64,000 bases of DNA from Batillaria attramentaria (lineage: Eukaryota; Mollusca; Gastropoda; Batillariidae). The translations under genes were made by a program, and so were the position numbers. The notes below the pieces were generated by a model. That model was given only the letters and a program-made list of their open reading frames with translations. It did no database searches and was not told the origin of the DNA. Positions 38,726 to 50,118 of the stretch are shown piece after piece; the first letter of the stretch is position 1; every line of letters begins with the position of its first letter. The DNA lies in NCBI GenBank assembly GCA_018292915.2, contig JACVVK020000005.1, forward strand, positions 1,983,501 through 2,047,500, given 5' to 3'.

Positions 38726-41512
38726 AAAACGATGAGTGAGGTTGTCTCCCTTGGACCACTGTTGCGGAAAACTTTCTGGGCCCTATAGTGAAACGCCAAA
38801 CTAGTGATCTTTTTGTGACTAACAAAGGATGGGGCATATGGAGTGAAAGATTGTGAAGTAAAAGAAGTTTTGGTACCATTTTGACAACGACGGAGGCTGG
38901 ACAAAATTTGCTGTAGCTGCTTTTGTCAGCTCCGTGAGTGCAGACGAAACAGCCATGTTTTTGAGGGGACCAGCAGTTTACTAACATGTTAAACTGCAGT
39001 CAGTGCAAAGTTCGAGCAGCCAGTTTTAAAGATATTTTATAAACTGATTGTAAGGCTAAGGAAAGTTTACTTCAAAAAGTTTTCTTTGTATCTGCCGGTA
39101 GAGACGCATACAAATTCAAACACGATCGCTGTACGAACGCGATGATCCCTTGGAAGTGTCACGTGACATATTTGGCGCGTACTTGAAAGAATCGCGAAGA
39201 ACTCGACCTGTTGTCTTAAATTAGCTCGCTTCGTTCTTTTACGCCTCGATCAAAAGACATTGCGGTGCACATTTGCAGAACTACAATTCTGGTTGACATC
39301 CTTATTACTTTTCATAACTTTTACTTGCTTAATATTTGGAAAGCGGCTTTGCCGGCTGACACATCGCCTGAATGACAAGACTGCGTGCCGAAGGGTTTTG
39401 ATCTGCAGTCGATAGCAATAGAATCAGCCATGTGAGCAAAGGAAACAGTTTCACAGATTTCTTTCAAAAGTCCTGCGTGTGCCAGTACAGATAATTTTTC
39501 AGACTTTTAACGCCAGTGCAGCTAAGGGCGAAATCAAAACGACCACTGGAGTGGCTGTGATTTCATCACATAAAGATGTTTATCAACAAATCTATTCGTT
39601 TATTCTAGCGCAAACAAGACACTTTATCGTGGGAAAAGACGTGAGCACTAGCAGAAATTATTTCTTTAAACTGAAGAACAACACTTAACCCTACTCCCAT
39701 CCCTACTCAGTCGCGCATATGCACTGAGCACATGTGTCAGCCGGGCTCCGTCTCACAGTGTGTGTGTGTGTGTGTGATAAATCAGCAGCTTCAGTTCTGG
39801 AAGTTTGTCACTGGATAACTAAAAAAAAAAAAAAAAAAAAGCTGCAGTATAGAAAAAGGAAAGAAGATGAAAGTACTTGTGTGTGTGACACATTCCTATT
39901 AATTTCACTGGTTGGTTTAGGGCAAAACAGAGTTAATAGATATCTGATACCCTTAGTATAGCTGTCAGCTGTTTGAGAATGCAAAAGTGATTTTCTCAGT
40001 TGAAATATTTGCATAGAAGCTAGGTTGGCCGGGGCATACTGTCCTTGCTACCGACAGGTAATCGCCTCCACTGGGATGGGCATAGACATCTGTCTGTCTG
40101 TCTGTCTGTCTCTCTCTTATCGTTATCGTTATCTCTCTCTCTCTCAGCTTTGTGTATCCACAATAATCGCCTTTAAATACTTGAAAGAACTGATTTACAT
40201 GTAATCATAAGTTCCATAAACTGAATGCTTCAGGACCTAACTGACTTTTCAAATGAGTATAGTAAAATTGTTATACAAAACCTTCAGTAAAGAAAAAAAA
40301 AATCAGAAAAAAATCACTGAATTGAAGGAAAGTGGATGGCAGTGAGTGCTTTCATGTTTGACACAGACATATTATTTAATTTCATTACTTGAGCAGGGCA
40401 AAACAAATGCAGAGCTAACACTACGGATATTGGATACACTGTTCAGCTGTTTGTTATCAACCACATTAATGCGAAAGTGATTTTCCACATAAAACATCCC
40501 TGTGTGTAGTGGGCAGAAGGGTGTGTGAGAGGAGGGAGGGGGATGTTGGTGTTGGAGGGGCCCATTTGGTCCACAGCATCATAGAAGGTCATTTGATGGG
40601 AGAGACCTGGAGAGGGTTCACCGACGGAAATGCAAACAAAATAGTCAATAGAAGGTGACTGTGGTGCGTGTTGTCAGTAACTGCTGAAATCAAGTTCTAA
40701 CTTTTGACAAATGCAAACAACAGAAATTTCACATGGAATACACGTTTCACGTGTATAGCAGCAGAGGATGAAATCTGTGTAATAAGTGTCCACCACCTAC
40801 ATAGAACTGAACACGGCAGTGCATACTCTTTGAAACTTCATTTCTGTGTTCCAGTGTCATTAAGTACTCTACAATCTTCTATGATTGGTAAACTGTTTAT
40901 GGTGAAATGAGTCTCAAAACCATTTATTATTGTAATAGGCTTATTGTATATGGATGTACGTATGTACCACTGTTCTACATGTAGGTACCATATGTACCAC
41001 TGTTCTACATGCAGGTACCATTTCCGTATCCACTGCCTTAGATCTGCCCTACTGACTTACATTAGCACTTGTATTCGCATTGTGAGAACATGCAATGTCA
41101 AAGAAATTACTTCTAAGATATTGTTAGAGGATAGTCAGCTTCTGCTGATCAAAAGATTTTAAAATGATAATAATGATTTATGTAGAGCGAATAGGCAGAA
41201 AAAGTATCATAATGATTTGTGATAGTACATGTAGCATGTCTGAAAAAAGGGAGATTTTATTCAGGCGACTCAGTATTAGAAAACAAATAGCAATGAAAAG
41301 TGAACTTACTTGAAAGGAATCAAATACATAGCAGAGTCAGACACAAACGCCATACTGTTTGTCCAACCAGAGAACAGTGCTATTTATTTAATTTTATTTT
41401 TTTAAATGATTTTTTAAAATTTTATTTATTATATTTTATTATTATTTTTAAATTTTATTATTTTATTTTATCATTTGTTATTTTATTTAATTTTTACATT
41501 TCAGTTTTGTCA
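38726..41512. other. Unassigned region with old tandem duplication
   Basis: No gene recognised. 39870-40020 and 40340-40510 are diverged copies of one block (AGGGCAAAACA, CAGCTGTTTG, AAAGTGATTTTC). A 28-bp unit TACCACTGTTCTACATG is doubled at 40966-41022. (TCTG)n and (TC)n lie at 40090-40145. A segment at 38815-38905 resembles the reverse complement of 51600-51705 (GTGACTAACAAAGGATGG, GGCTGGACAAAAT). Confidence 0.5.
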
Positions 41513-41786
41513 TGAATGTTTTAAATGGGTTTGGATCTGTTAGTCGTTCAGGGAATAAATGCCTCATGTAAAATGTTGTAAAGTCTCTACTTGCTTCCAT
41601 GTGCAGACATATGTCAATGTGAAGTAAGGGGTTGCTGGGCAATTTCTATTGACTCACCCAAAACCTTATGGGTTATGTTCTTCATAATTAAATTGTCAAA
41701 ACACAATCCAGTATCCTACATTTTGACAGTGAGAAATGAAAAGTCCCTGACACTCCCTCACCTCCCCCCCCCCCCCACCACCACCA

Positions 41787-41837
<51 letters not shown>

Positions 41838-41982
41838 CCACTCATTATTTTATTTTATTTTATTTTATTTTGTCAGGAATGTTTTAAATAGGTAAATCTT
41901 TGATAGCAGTAAAACAGTGCTTCATGTAACATGTTTCAAAGACAATCACCAAACTTCTATTACTGTCTTCACTTGTTCCCAT
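41513..41982 (+). repeat. ~360-bp duplicated host sequence that received the LINEs
   Basis: GAATGTTTTAAAT...CATGTAA occurs at 41513 and again at 41877. The sequence following the first copy (TGTCAATGTGA..., TTTTGACAGTGAGAAATGAAA) reappears at 50119-50270 after the retrotransposons. The LINE pair therefore interrupts the second unit of a tandem duplication. A CA array lies at 41791-41833. Confidence 0.8.
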
Positions 41983-43545
41983 GACAGAGAACTGCAGCTA
42001 AACACTCTACCTCTCACTGACCAAAACCTGATGATCCTTGGTGACTTCAACGCACACTCGCCAAGCTGGGGATACCAAGACATGAACAACAGAGGAGAAC
42101 AGATTGAAGACTGGATGATTGAAAACAACCTCATCCTCATCAACAAGCCGGAAGACAAGCCAACATGTCTTTCCAGAGCCTGGAAAACGTGCAGCACCCC
42201 AGATCTCGCAATTGCCACAGAGGATGTCCAGAAAGCTTGCGACAGACAAGTCAAAGATCAGCTAGGCGGTAGTGACCACGTACCAGTCCTCTTGAAACTG
42301 TCCCTGACAGAGCAGCCCACAAAACCACGAAAAGACCCCGGCTGGAACTACAAAAAAGCAGACTGGACCAAGTTCGGAGAACTTACCAACCAACTCTGTA
42401 TGAACAGCAATATAAGCCAAAAGAAAGACATAAATAGCAACGTGGAACACCTCACGCAGTGTATCATGGAGGCGGCCAAGCAAACCATCCCAAGAGGAAG
42501 AAGGCAGGAATACAAGCCGTACTGGAGTGAACGCCTTCAAACTCTCCAGGACCAGCTAACAACAGCCAGAGAACAGGTGGAACAGACACCCAGCCCAGAG
42601 AACAACGCCGCCTACAGCAGAGCAAGGACTGCTTTTGATGAGGAAAAGACCAAAGAAGTAAGAAACTCCTGGAAAGAAAAGATCACCTCCCTAAACATGG
42701 AGAGGGACACCGGGAAACTGTGGAAGCTCACCAAGACCCTAAACGATGACTTCCAGCCAAACCCAAGGGCGGCACTCCTGATACAAGACAACCAGATCTA
42801 CACAGGGAAAAAGGCAGCCTCCCTCCTTGCAGAAAATTTCAGTCAAGAGAGTCACCTGGATGTCCCCCGGCAGAAAACAGAAGACGTCCGGAGGAGAACA
42901 AAACAGGAACTCAAAAAGAAGACGCCAACTGAGAGCATGTCAGCAGACTTCACCCTGCAAGAGCTTAACAATGCCTCCAGACAGCTGAAAAACAAGAAAG
43001 TACCTGGACGTGATGGAATCACAAACGAAATGATAAAGCACCTCGGGAGGCACGCCAAACAGAAGCTGCTGGAGATTTACAACCAGTCCTGGAACTCTGG
43101 AGAATTCCCCGCCAGCTGGAAGGAAGCCATCATCACACCCATATTAAAGAAAGGCAAGGACAAGCACAACAAGACCAGCTACCGCCCAATAAGCCTCCTC
43201 AGCTGCCTCGGAAAGACCATGGAGCGCATGGTGAACAGACGCCTCCAGTACCACCTAGAGAAGAACAACCTCATCAACCCGACACAGTCCGGGTTCCGAA
43301 AGAACAGGAACACAGAAGACCAGATCACGCTCCTCACCCAAGACATTGAGAACGGCTTCCAACAGAAGATGAAGAGCCTAGCAGTTTTTGTTGACCTGAC
43401 CAAAGCCTTCGACAAAGTCTGGAAAGAAGCCCTTCTACTTAAGCTGCTCCAGAAGAATGTCTGCGGAAAGATGTACTGGTGGATCCACAGCTACCTGTTT
43501 CAGAGATCAGCCCGAGTCAAGCTGGATGGCCAGACAAGCAAGTGA
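41983..43545 (+). pseudogene. LINE 1 ORF2, first frame: endonuclease end and RT fingers
   Basis: The reading runs from within the endonuclease: GDFNAHSPSWGY (about 42040), TPDLAIAT (42199) and GGSDHVPVLL (42265), the last holding the catalytic SDH. RT follows with SYRPISLLSCLGKTMERMV (about 43179), SGFRKNRNTEDQI (43288) and motif A FVDLTKAFDKVW (43388). A one-base deletion after KLDGQTSK shifts the frame at about 43530-43545. The element lacks its N-terminal endonuclease half. Confidence 0.9.
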
Positions 43546-45320
43546 AGATCAGAGAGGGCGTCCCTCAGGGAAGTTGTATCTCCCTCTTCATTGTCTTCAT
43601 TGACGACATCACTGACCAACTTTCCAACCACATCTCAAGGGCACTCCATGCTGACGACCTTGCCATATGGACAAAGTCCGAACAGATCAGCACAGCCGCC
43701 TACAGAATGCAGGATGCCATGAACCTCATCTCCAACTGGGCCAGAGATTGGATGGTCTCCATCAACAGAACTAAGACAGAGACCACATGCTTTTCCTTCT
43801 CCCCAAAAAAGGAAGTGTTCAACCTACAAATAGAAGGTACCGACATCCCCCAGCAAGACACCCCTACCTACCTTGGGGTGAAACTAGACAGGAGGTTGAC
43901 GTGGACTCCCCAGATCAACACCATGCACAGCAAAGCAGTCAGAAAGATGGCCGTAATAAAAAAGTTGGCAGGCACCAAGTGGGGGGCGAACATGAAGATC
44001 CTGACGCAAGTCTACACTGGCGCTGTACGACCCCACATGGAGTACGCCGCCACTGCCTGGTCCTCCGCTGCCAAGACCAACATAGAAAACCTGGCCAAAG
44101 TACAGAACACCGCCATGCGACTCATCACAGGAGGCATAAAGACCACCCCAATCCCAGCCATGGAGAAGTTGACAGGTCTGCTCCCACTTCAGGAGAGACG
44201 AGAAGAAAAGCTCCTGCAACAAAGTGAAAAGATGAAGAGGCTCCCTTCCCACCCACTACATGAAAAGCTTCAGGCCCCAACCAAGAACCGCCTCAAGAGA
44301 CAGAGCCCGAACCACCTGATAAAGGCACTCCAGCAGAAGCACAGCTCATCACTCCCACCCCGAGACCACGACCCTGAACCGCTCCAGGACTCTGAGGACT
44401 GGTCACTGGACGTTCCCCACATCATCCTTGACGTCCCAGGGATTGGAGCAAAAGAGGAGCACACAGGAGCAGAACTGAAGTCCCTGACCCTGGAGATGCT
44501 TCACACCCGATACCCCAACACCACCTGGACCCATGTCTACACAGATGGCTCCGCGGAGAATGCCGTGAGAAACGGGGGAGGTGGCGTCTTCATCAGGCTA
44601 CCAGACGGAACTCACATCAGCAAGTCTGTCGCCACAGGACATTACTCCACAAACTTCAGAGCGGAAGCAACTGCATTCCTCACAGCGGCCAAGACTCTCA
44701 ACCAGATGGAGAACCTGCCAGACCACACAGCCATCCTGACAGACTGCCGAGCACTCCTACAGAGCCTCCAGACCAGAGAGAGAGAGCTCATTCTACAGAC
44801 CATCAGACAGGAATTGCAGTCCCTCAGCTCCAAGACCACTCTTACCCTGCAGTGGATTCCCTCTCACTGTGGCATTCTAGGCAACGAAGAAGCAGACCGA
44901 CTCTCCAAGGCAGGCAGCAAGCTCCATCAATCTGCCCACCCAATGTCCTATGGAGAAGCGAAAACCATCCTCCGCAGCCAGCTGAGAACCACATGGAGGC
45001 AGCGCCTGCAGTCAAGTCCAGAAACAGATAACATCTACCAGCTGGACAGAGCCGATCAAGTCGCCATCTTCAGGCTCAGAACTGGACACTGCCAACTCCA
45101 CTCCCATCTCTACCGCCTGCAGATCTCACACACTGACCAGTGTCCATGTGGCACAGGCCCACAGACTCCAACCCATATCCTCCAGACGTGTCCCACCTAC
45201 AGCGCCCTCCGACACCAGCTGTGGCCCAGTGAGGCGGACCTACAAGAGAAGCTCTGGGGACCGACAGCGTCACTGCGGCGGACAGCGGAGTTCGTCACCA
45301 AGACCGGACTTTCCATTTAG
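43530..45320 (+). pseudogene. LINE 1 ORF2, second frame: RT palm, RNase H, Cys/His end
   Basis: It continues with motif B REGVPQGS (43552) and motif C ALHADDLAIW (43645). About two residues are missing between GS and LFIVFIDDI compared with LINE 2 (ISPTLFVVF). RNase H shows YTDGSAENAV (44535), FRAEATAF (44654), LTDCRALL (44735) and SHCGILGNEEADRL (44861). The end has CPCG...HILQTCP (45142) and a stop at 45318. Confidence 0.9.
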
Positions 45321-45375
45321 CATGGCCGGGAACGCAGAAGAAGAAGAAGAAGAAGAAGAAGAAGTTCCCATACCG

Positions 45376-45450
45376 GCCCCCGTGGTGTAGTGGTTAGCAC
45401 TTCGGACTATGGACCGGGAGACCCGGGTTCGATCCCCAGTCGCGGCAAGC
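45376..45450 (+). mobile_element. tRNA-like head at the LINE 2 5' end
   Basis: Box A-like GTGGTGTAGTGGTTAGCAC and box B GGGTTCGATCCC are spaced as in tRNA genes, followed by GCGGCA and a T8 run at 45454. The acceptor stem pairs poorly, so this is a tRNA-derived promoter or a SINE head rather than a functional tRNA. Confidence 0.7.
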
Positions 45451-45822
45451 GGGTTTTTTTTCCTACCTAGGTCGGCTCCTACCCAGAGCGGGTGTGCTAT
45501 GGACCCAATGGGGAGGCTGTTGCCACACAGCCGAGCTTCACCCACTTCACGGGTGCGACTTGGTATGACACGCCGGCACAGTGCACTTATCTTGACGCGG
45601 TGTGCTGGCTTGCGATCCCTGATGACCCCTAGAGCTATGTCAGTGGGAGCGTAGTGCTCCCGGCAGGTTCAACCAAGCTGAACAGGTCTGTGTTGGGTAG
45701 GGGACTGACCAAAAGTGCAAACTGGGTTAGGGTAGCTGGAGCTCATTAGCTGTGGCAGGCAATCCAGCTAAGTGAAGGGAAAACACTGACAGAAAAACCC
45801 GGACAGGACACAGTCGTCAGCC

Positions 45823-46804
45823 GTGGCAGGAAAAGGAAAATTCCAAACAAACACCCCCTGTCTCCCAGCAGGGTCACCTGAGGGCAGGAGGGGCTCTCTA
45901 CATCCAGGCGAAGGAAGCCCTCCTAGGAGAAGGAAAACTCCAAACTCAAAACCAAGCCAACGAAGTCGGAGTGTCGCTGACTATGCCCTGGAGGACATAG
46001 TGTGGCAACCCGTCAGGGAGACGAGCACACACGCAACCTCAGATGGATATATCGTTATGGTGTCGTCCCCGTGGACCAAAGCCTCAAAGGGGCCCGCCTC
46101 AGCGACTGGCGGCTCTGTCGACCTGGGACCCAGGGGGAGGCAGAGTAGTGCTACTGGTCGTACCACAACCCAAACAACAGCCATAAGGGTTGCACAGTGG
46201 AACGCAGAAGGCATCCAGCAGAAGAAACCAGAGTCACAGGCCTTCCTCAGAGAAAAGAAAATCGACGTCATCTGCATCCAAGAGACACACCTAAATGAAG
46301 CTCGCAGATTTTTCATCAGGGGCTATGACAGCTTTCGGCGAGACAGACCATCTGGACACAAAGGAGGGGTGCTAACCCTTGTCAGACCACACAGCCATCC
46401 TGACAGACTGCCGAGCAGCTGCTGTGACTGGACAAACCTCAAGCGGGGAGCTTGAATACATCACCACCAAAGTCCTGCTGCAGGGAGAGGAACTCCTCAT
46501 AACCAACTGCTACAGCCCTCCCACTGCAAGCCTGGACCTCCACACCATCCAGCCCGCATCATACAATCACCTGATTGTCGGTGACTTCAATGGCCACTCA
46601 CCCAGCTGGGGATACGACAACTCAGACTACCGTGGGGAGGAAATAGAAGACTGGCTGATTGACAACCAGCTGATCCTGATCAACCAGCCTGACGACGAAC
46701 CATCATACTACTCCAGAGCCTGGAAGAAAACATCCACTCCGGACCTGGCAATGGCAACCGAAGACTTCAGAAGCAGACCACCAGAGTCGTCAGCGAACAG
46801 CTAG
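45823..46804 (+). pseudogene. LINE 2 ORF2, endonuclease part, broken
   Basis: It shows IRVAQWNAEGIQQKK (about 46186) and ICIQETHL (46270) with the catalytic glutamate, then a foreign 35-nt patch at 46383-46417, then LITNCYSPPTA, GDFNGHSPSWGY (46581) and STPDLAMATEDF. The frame changes at the patch (near 46380-46455) and again at about 46780-46804, just before LGGSDHLPIIL. Confidence 0.88.
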
Positions 46805-48322
46805 GTGGAAGCGACCACCTCCCCATCATCCTACACATTGCAGACAAGAAGGCCAGCACCGACCATCACAGGAAGCATGCCAGCTGGAACTTCAAGAGAG
46901 CTGACTGGCTGAAGTACCAACACCATGCTGGTGACCTCTGTAACGTCACCTTTACAGAAGACATGAACACCAACGTGAAGAGGATGACCGAATCCATCCT
47001 CACAGCAGCCAAAAGGTCAATTCCTCGTGGCTTCAGAAAGGACTACAAGCCGTACTGGAGCAAACAGTTGGCCACACTCCACCAGCAGCTTTCTGAAGCA
47101 CGAACCTGTATGGAGCAGAACCCATCCAGTGAGACCACGGCCAGACACAACAACCTAAAGGAGGAGTTTAACAGTTGCAAGAGGAAAGAACTCCAACAGA
47201 GATGGCACGAGAAGACAGCATCACTCAGCATGGAAAAGGACACTGGGAAACTCTGGCGACTCACAAAGTCACTCAATGAGGACACCACCACCACCAACAG
47301 AACCACTGTCCTCAAGGAAGACGACACCCTCTACACAGGCAAAAAAGCTGCAAACCTCCTTGCTGATGTCTTTGAGATGGAGAGCACCATCAAAGTCCCA
47401 CCACAGGAGGAGGTTGCAACCCAGCTGCATAACAGGCTCAAAGAACAAACAACTCCGACCACCGCAATGACATCCGATCTCAGCCTGGCAGAACTAAATG
47501 ATGCCATCAGAAGACTCAAGACCAAGAAAGCCCCTGGCAAAGACGGAATCTGCAACGAGATGATCAAGCATCTTGGGCCAGCTGCCAGGAGGAAACTGCT
47601 TGAGCTGTTCAACCAGTCATGGAAAACTGGCATCTTCCCATCAGCATGGAAGGAGGCCACTATCATCCCCATAAGGAAAAAGGGAAAAGACCCAGCAAAG
47701 AAAACCAGCTACAGACCTATCAGCCTCCTCGGCAAGACTCTTGAACGGATGATAAACAAGAGGCTGATGTGGCACCTGGAATCCAACAACCTGATCACCA
47801 AAGAACAGACTGCCTTCAGGAAGAACAGGAGTACTGAAGATCAGCTCGTCTACCTGGCACAGTCAATAGAGAACGCCTTCCAGGAGAAGAAGAAAGTGGT
47901 CGCCACCTTCATCGATCTGTCCAAGGCGTTCGACAAGGTGTGGAAAGACGGCCTTCTCCTGAAACTACTGACCGCCGGAATAGCAGGACGCATGTTAAAC
48001 TGGTTCAAGAGCTTCCTGTGCCACAGAACCGCAAAAGTCAAGCTGGACAGCAGCCTGAGCCACACAGTCAAGATCAGGGAAGGGGTCCCCCAGGGATGGG
48101 CAACGGACTGGTGCGTCACCATCAACAGCCAGAAAACAGTAACCACCTGCTTCTCTCTTTCTAACACCAAGGAGACTCTCAGACTGACCATCAACAATCA
48201 GTAGATTCCCCAGGAAGACACACCAACAATCAGCAGATTCCCCAGGAAGACACACCAACATACCTTGGAATGTACGCCCTGTGATGGAGTATGGAGCAGC
48301 AGCGTGGGCCACCGCAGCAAAG
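46805..48322 (+). pseudogene. LINE 2 ORF2, RT fingers and scrambled block
   Basis: RT regions include KPYWSKQL (47048), KKAPGKDGICNEMIKHLGP (about 47524), SYRPISLLGKTLERM (47708; three residues shorter than LINE 1), and motif A FIDLSKAFDKVW (47907). Motif B GVPQG (48083) is followed by a ~227-bp patchwork copied from downstream, which introduces a TAG stop at 48202. Confidence 0.88.
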
Positions 48323-50064
48323 ATCTCTCCCACTCTCTTCGTTGTCTTCATCAATGACATTTCCAGTAGTCTGTCCAGACACATCTCCAGAGCCCTACAT
48401 GCTGACGACTTCGCAATGTGGAACGCCTCAGAGTCCACCTCCTCTGCCACAGTCAGAATGCAAGAGGCCCTCAACACCACCTCCAAATGGGCAACGGACT
48501 GGTGCGTCACCATCAACAGCCAGAAAACAGTAACCACCTGCTTCTCTCTTTCTAACACCAAGGAGACTCTCAGATTGACCATCAACAATCAGCAGATTCC
48601 CCAGGAAGACACACCAACATACCTTGGAACCAAACTGGACAAGAAACTGACATGGAACCCCCACATCAGAGAGATGGAGAAAAGGGCCACAAAAAGACTC
48701 TCTCTCATGAAGAAACTGGCTGGCACTAAGTGGGGAGCCAACAGCAGCATCCTGAAGAGGGTGTACATTGGGAATGTACGCCCTGTGATGGAGTATGGAG
48801 CAGCAGCGTGGGCCACCGCAGCAAAGAGCAACACCAGCAGGTTGGCCAAGGTGCAGAACGCAGGCATGCGAATCATCACAGGCGGGCTGAAAACAACACC
48901 CGTACACACCCTCGAAACAACTACAGGACTCCATTCTCTTGAAGGGAGGAGAAAGTGCTCACCCAGAGCGAAAAACTGAAAAGACTAGCCACCCACCCCG
49001 CCCACCAGCACCTCCAAGAACACACAAAGAACCGACTGAAAAGAGGCAGCTTCAACCACCTGGCCAAACAGCTGATGAGAACACACATGGACATCCTGCC
49101 ATCCACTTCTGAAGAACAAGAGCCACTCCAAGCAGCTGAGGAATGGGACACCAACCTGGAAGGGGTGCTCCTTGTTACAGATGTCCCAGGAGTGACCAGC
49201 AAGGACGACCAGCCACAAGCCACGCTTAGATCCCTCTCACTAGAAATGCTGGATCGGGACTACAACATGTCAGTCTGGACACACGCCTATACTGACGGGT
49301 CCGCAGACTCAGCAGTCAGGAATGGAGGAAGCGGGATTCTCATCCGCCACCCAGATGGCCGCACCACAACAACCTCCATGCCTGCTGGACGACTATCCAC
49401 AAACTTCAGGGCTGAAGTCAATGCTCTCCGAGAAGCTGCCAAGCTCATTGGTAGAGAATCCCCCCTGCCCACACACGTCGTCTTCCTAACTGACTGCAGA
49501 TCCGTCATCCAAAGCCTGCAGTCACCCAGTGAGCAGCTGGAAAGAGACACACAGCACCTTCTAGCTGCCCTCTCACAACAGATGAAGGTTGCCGTACAGT
49601 GGATCCCTGCTCACTGTGGTCTCACAGGAAACGAAGAAGCAGACAGACTGGCCAAGTCTGGCAGCAGAAAAGAGCAACCCCAACAGGCAGTCTCCTACAC
49701 AGAAGCCAAGACTCTGGTAAAACATCAGTACAAGACAATCTGGACGGCGCAACACAATCCCCCATCTAACGACCAGATGCCACAGCTCCAGCGTTATGAA
49801 CAGACCACCATCTTCAGACTACGAACTGGACACTGCAGACTGCGTGCCCACCTGTGCCGCCTTGGGCTGTCACACTCACCAGACTGTCCGTGCGGAACAG
49901 CCCCTCAAACCCCGGAACACATTCTGCAGTCCTGCCCCCTCTTCAAAGAAGCAAGGACACAACACTGGCCGAACGGAGCCACACTGGCAGAGAAACTCTG
50001 GGGCAGCAAAACAGACCTCTTGAAGACCACTGCTTATATAAAGACCACAAACCTAATCATCTGA
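48323..50064 (+). pseudogene. LINE 2 ORF2, RT palm, RNase H, Cys/His end
   Basis: It resumes at ISPTLFVVFINDI with motif C ALHADDFAMW (48397), then TPTYLGTKLDKKLTWNPHI. A frameshift at about 48950 separates GLHSLEGRRK from LTQSEKLKRL. RNase H shows YTDGSADSAV (49288), FRAEVNAL, LTDCRSVI and AHCGLTGNEEADRL. The end has CPCGTAPQTPEHILQSCP and a stop at 50062. Confidence 0.9.
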
Positions 50065-50118
50065 GGCGGAGTCCAGAACAGGGAACGCAGAAGAAGAAGA
50101 AGAAGAACTTGTTCCCAT

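Larger units (their letters stand above)
41983..45363 (+). mobile_element. LINE 1: 5'-truncated non-LTR retrotransposon with RNase H
   Basis: It begins within the endonuclease domain and ends in (GAA)n. The site GTTCCCAT flanks it on both sides (41975-41982 and 45364-45371). Domain order is endonuclease, RT, RNase H, Cys/His motif, as in RNase H-bearing clades such as I/Nimb; the exact clade is not resolved. Confidence 0.9.
45372..50110 (+). mobile_element. LINE 2: near full-length relative of LINE 1, rearranged
   Basis: It is flanked by GTTCCCAT (45364-45371 and 50111-50118), the same word that flanks LINE 1. It opens with a tRNA-like head, has ~370 bp without ORF1, then endonuclease, RT, RNase H and Cys/His motif, and ends GAACGCAG(AAG)n. 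Frameshifts, an in-frame TAG and a scrambled RT block make it inactive. Confidence 0.9.
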
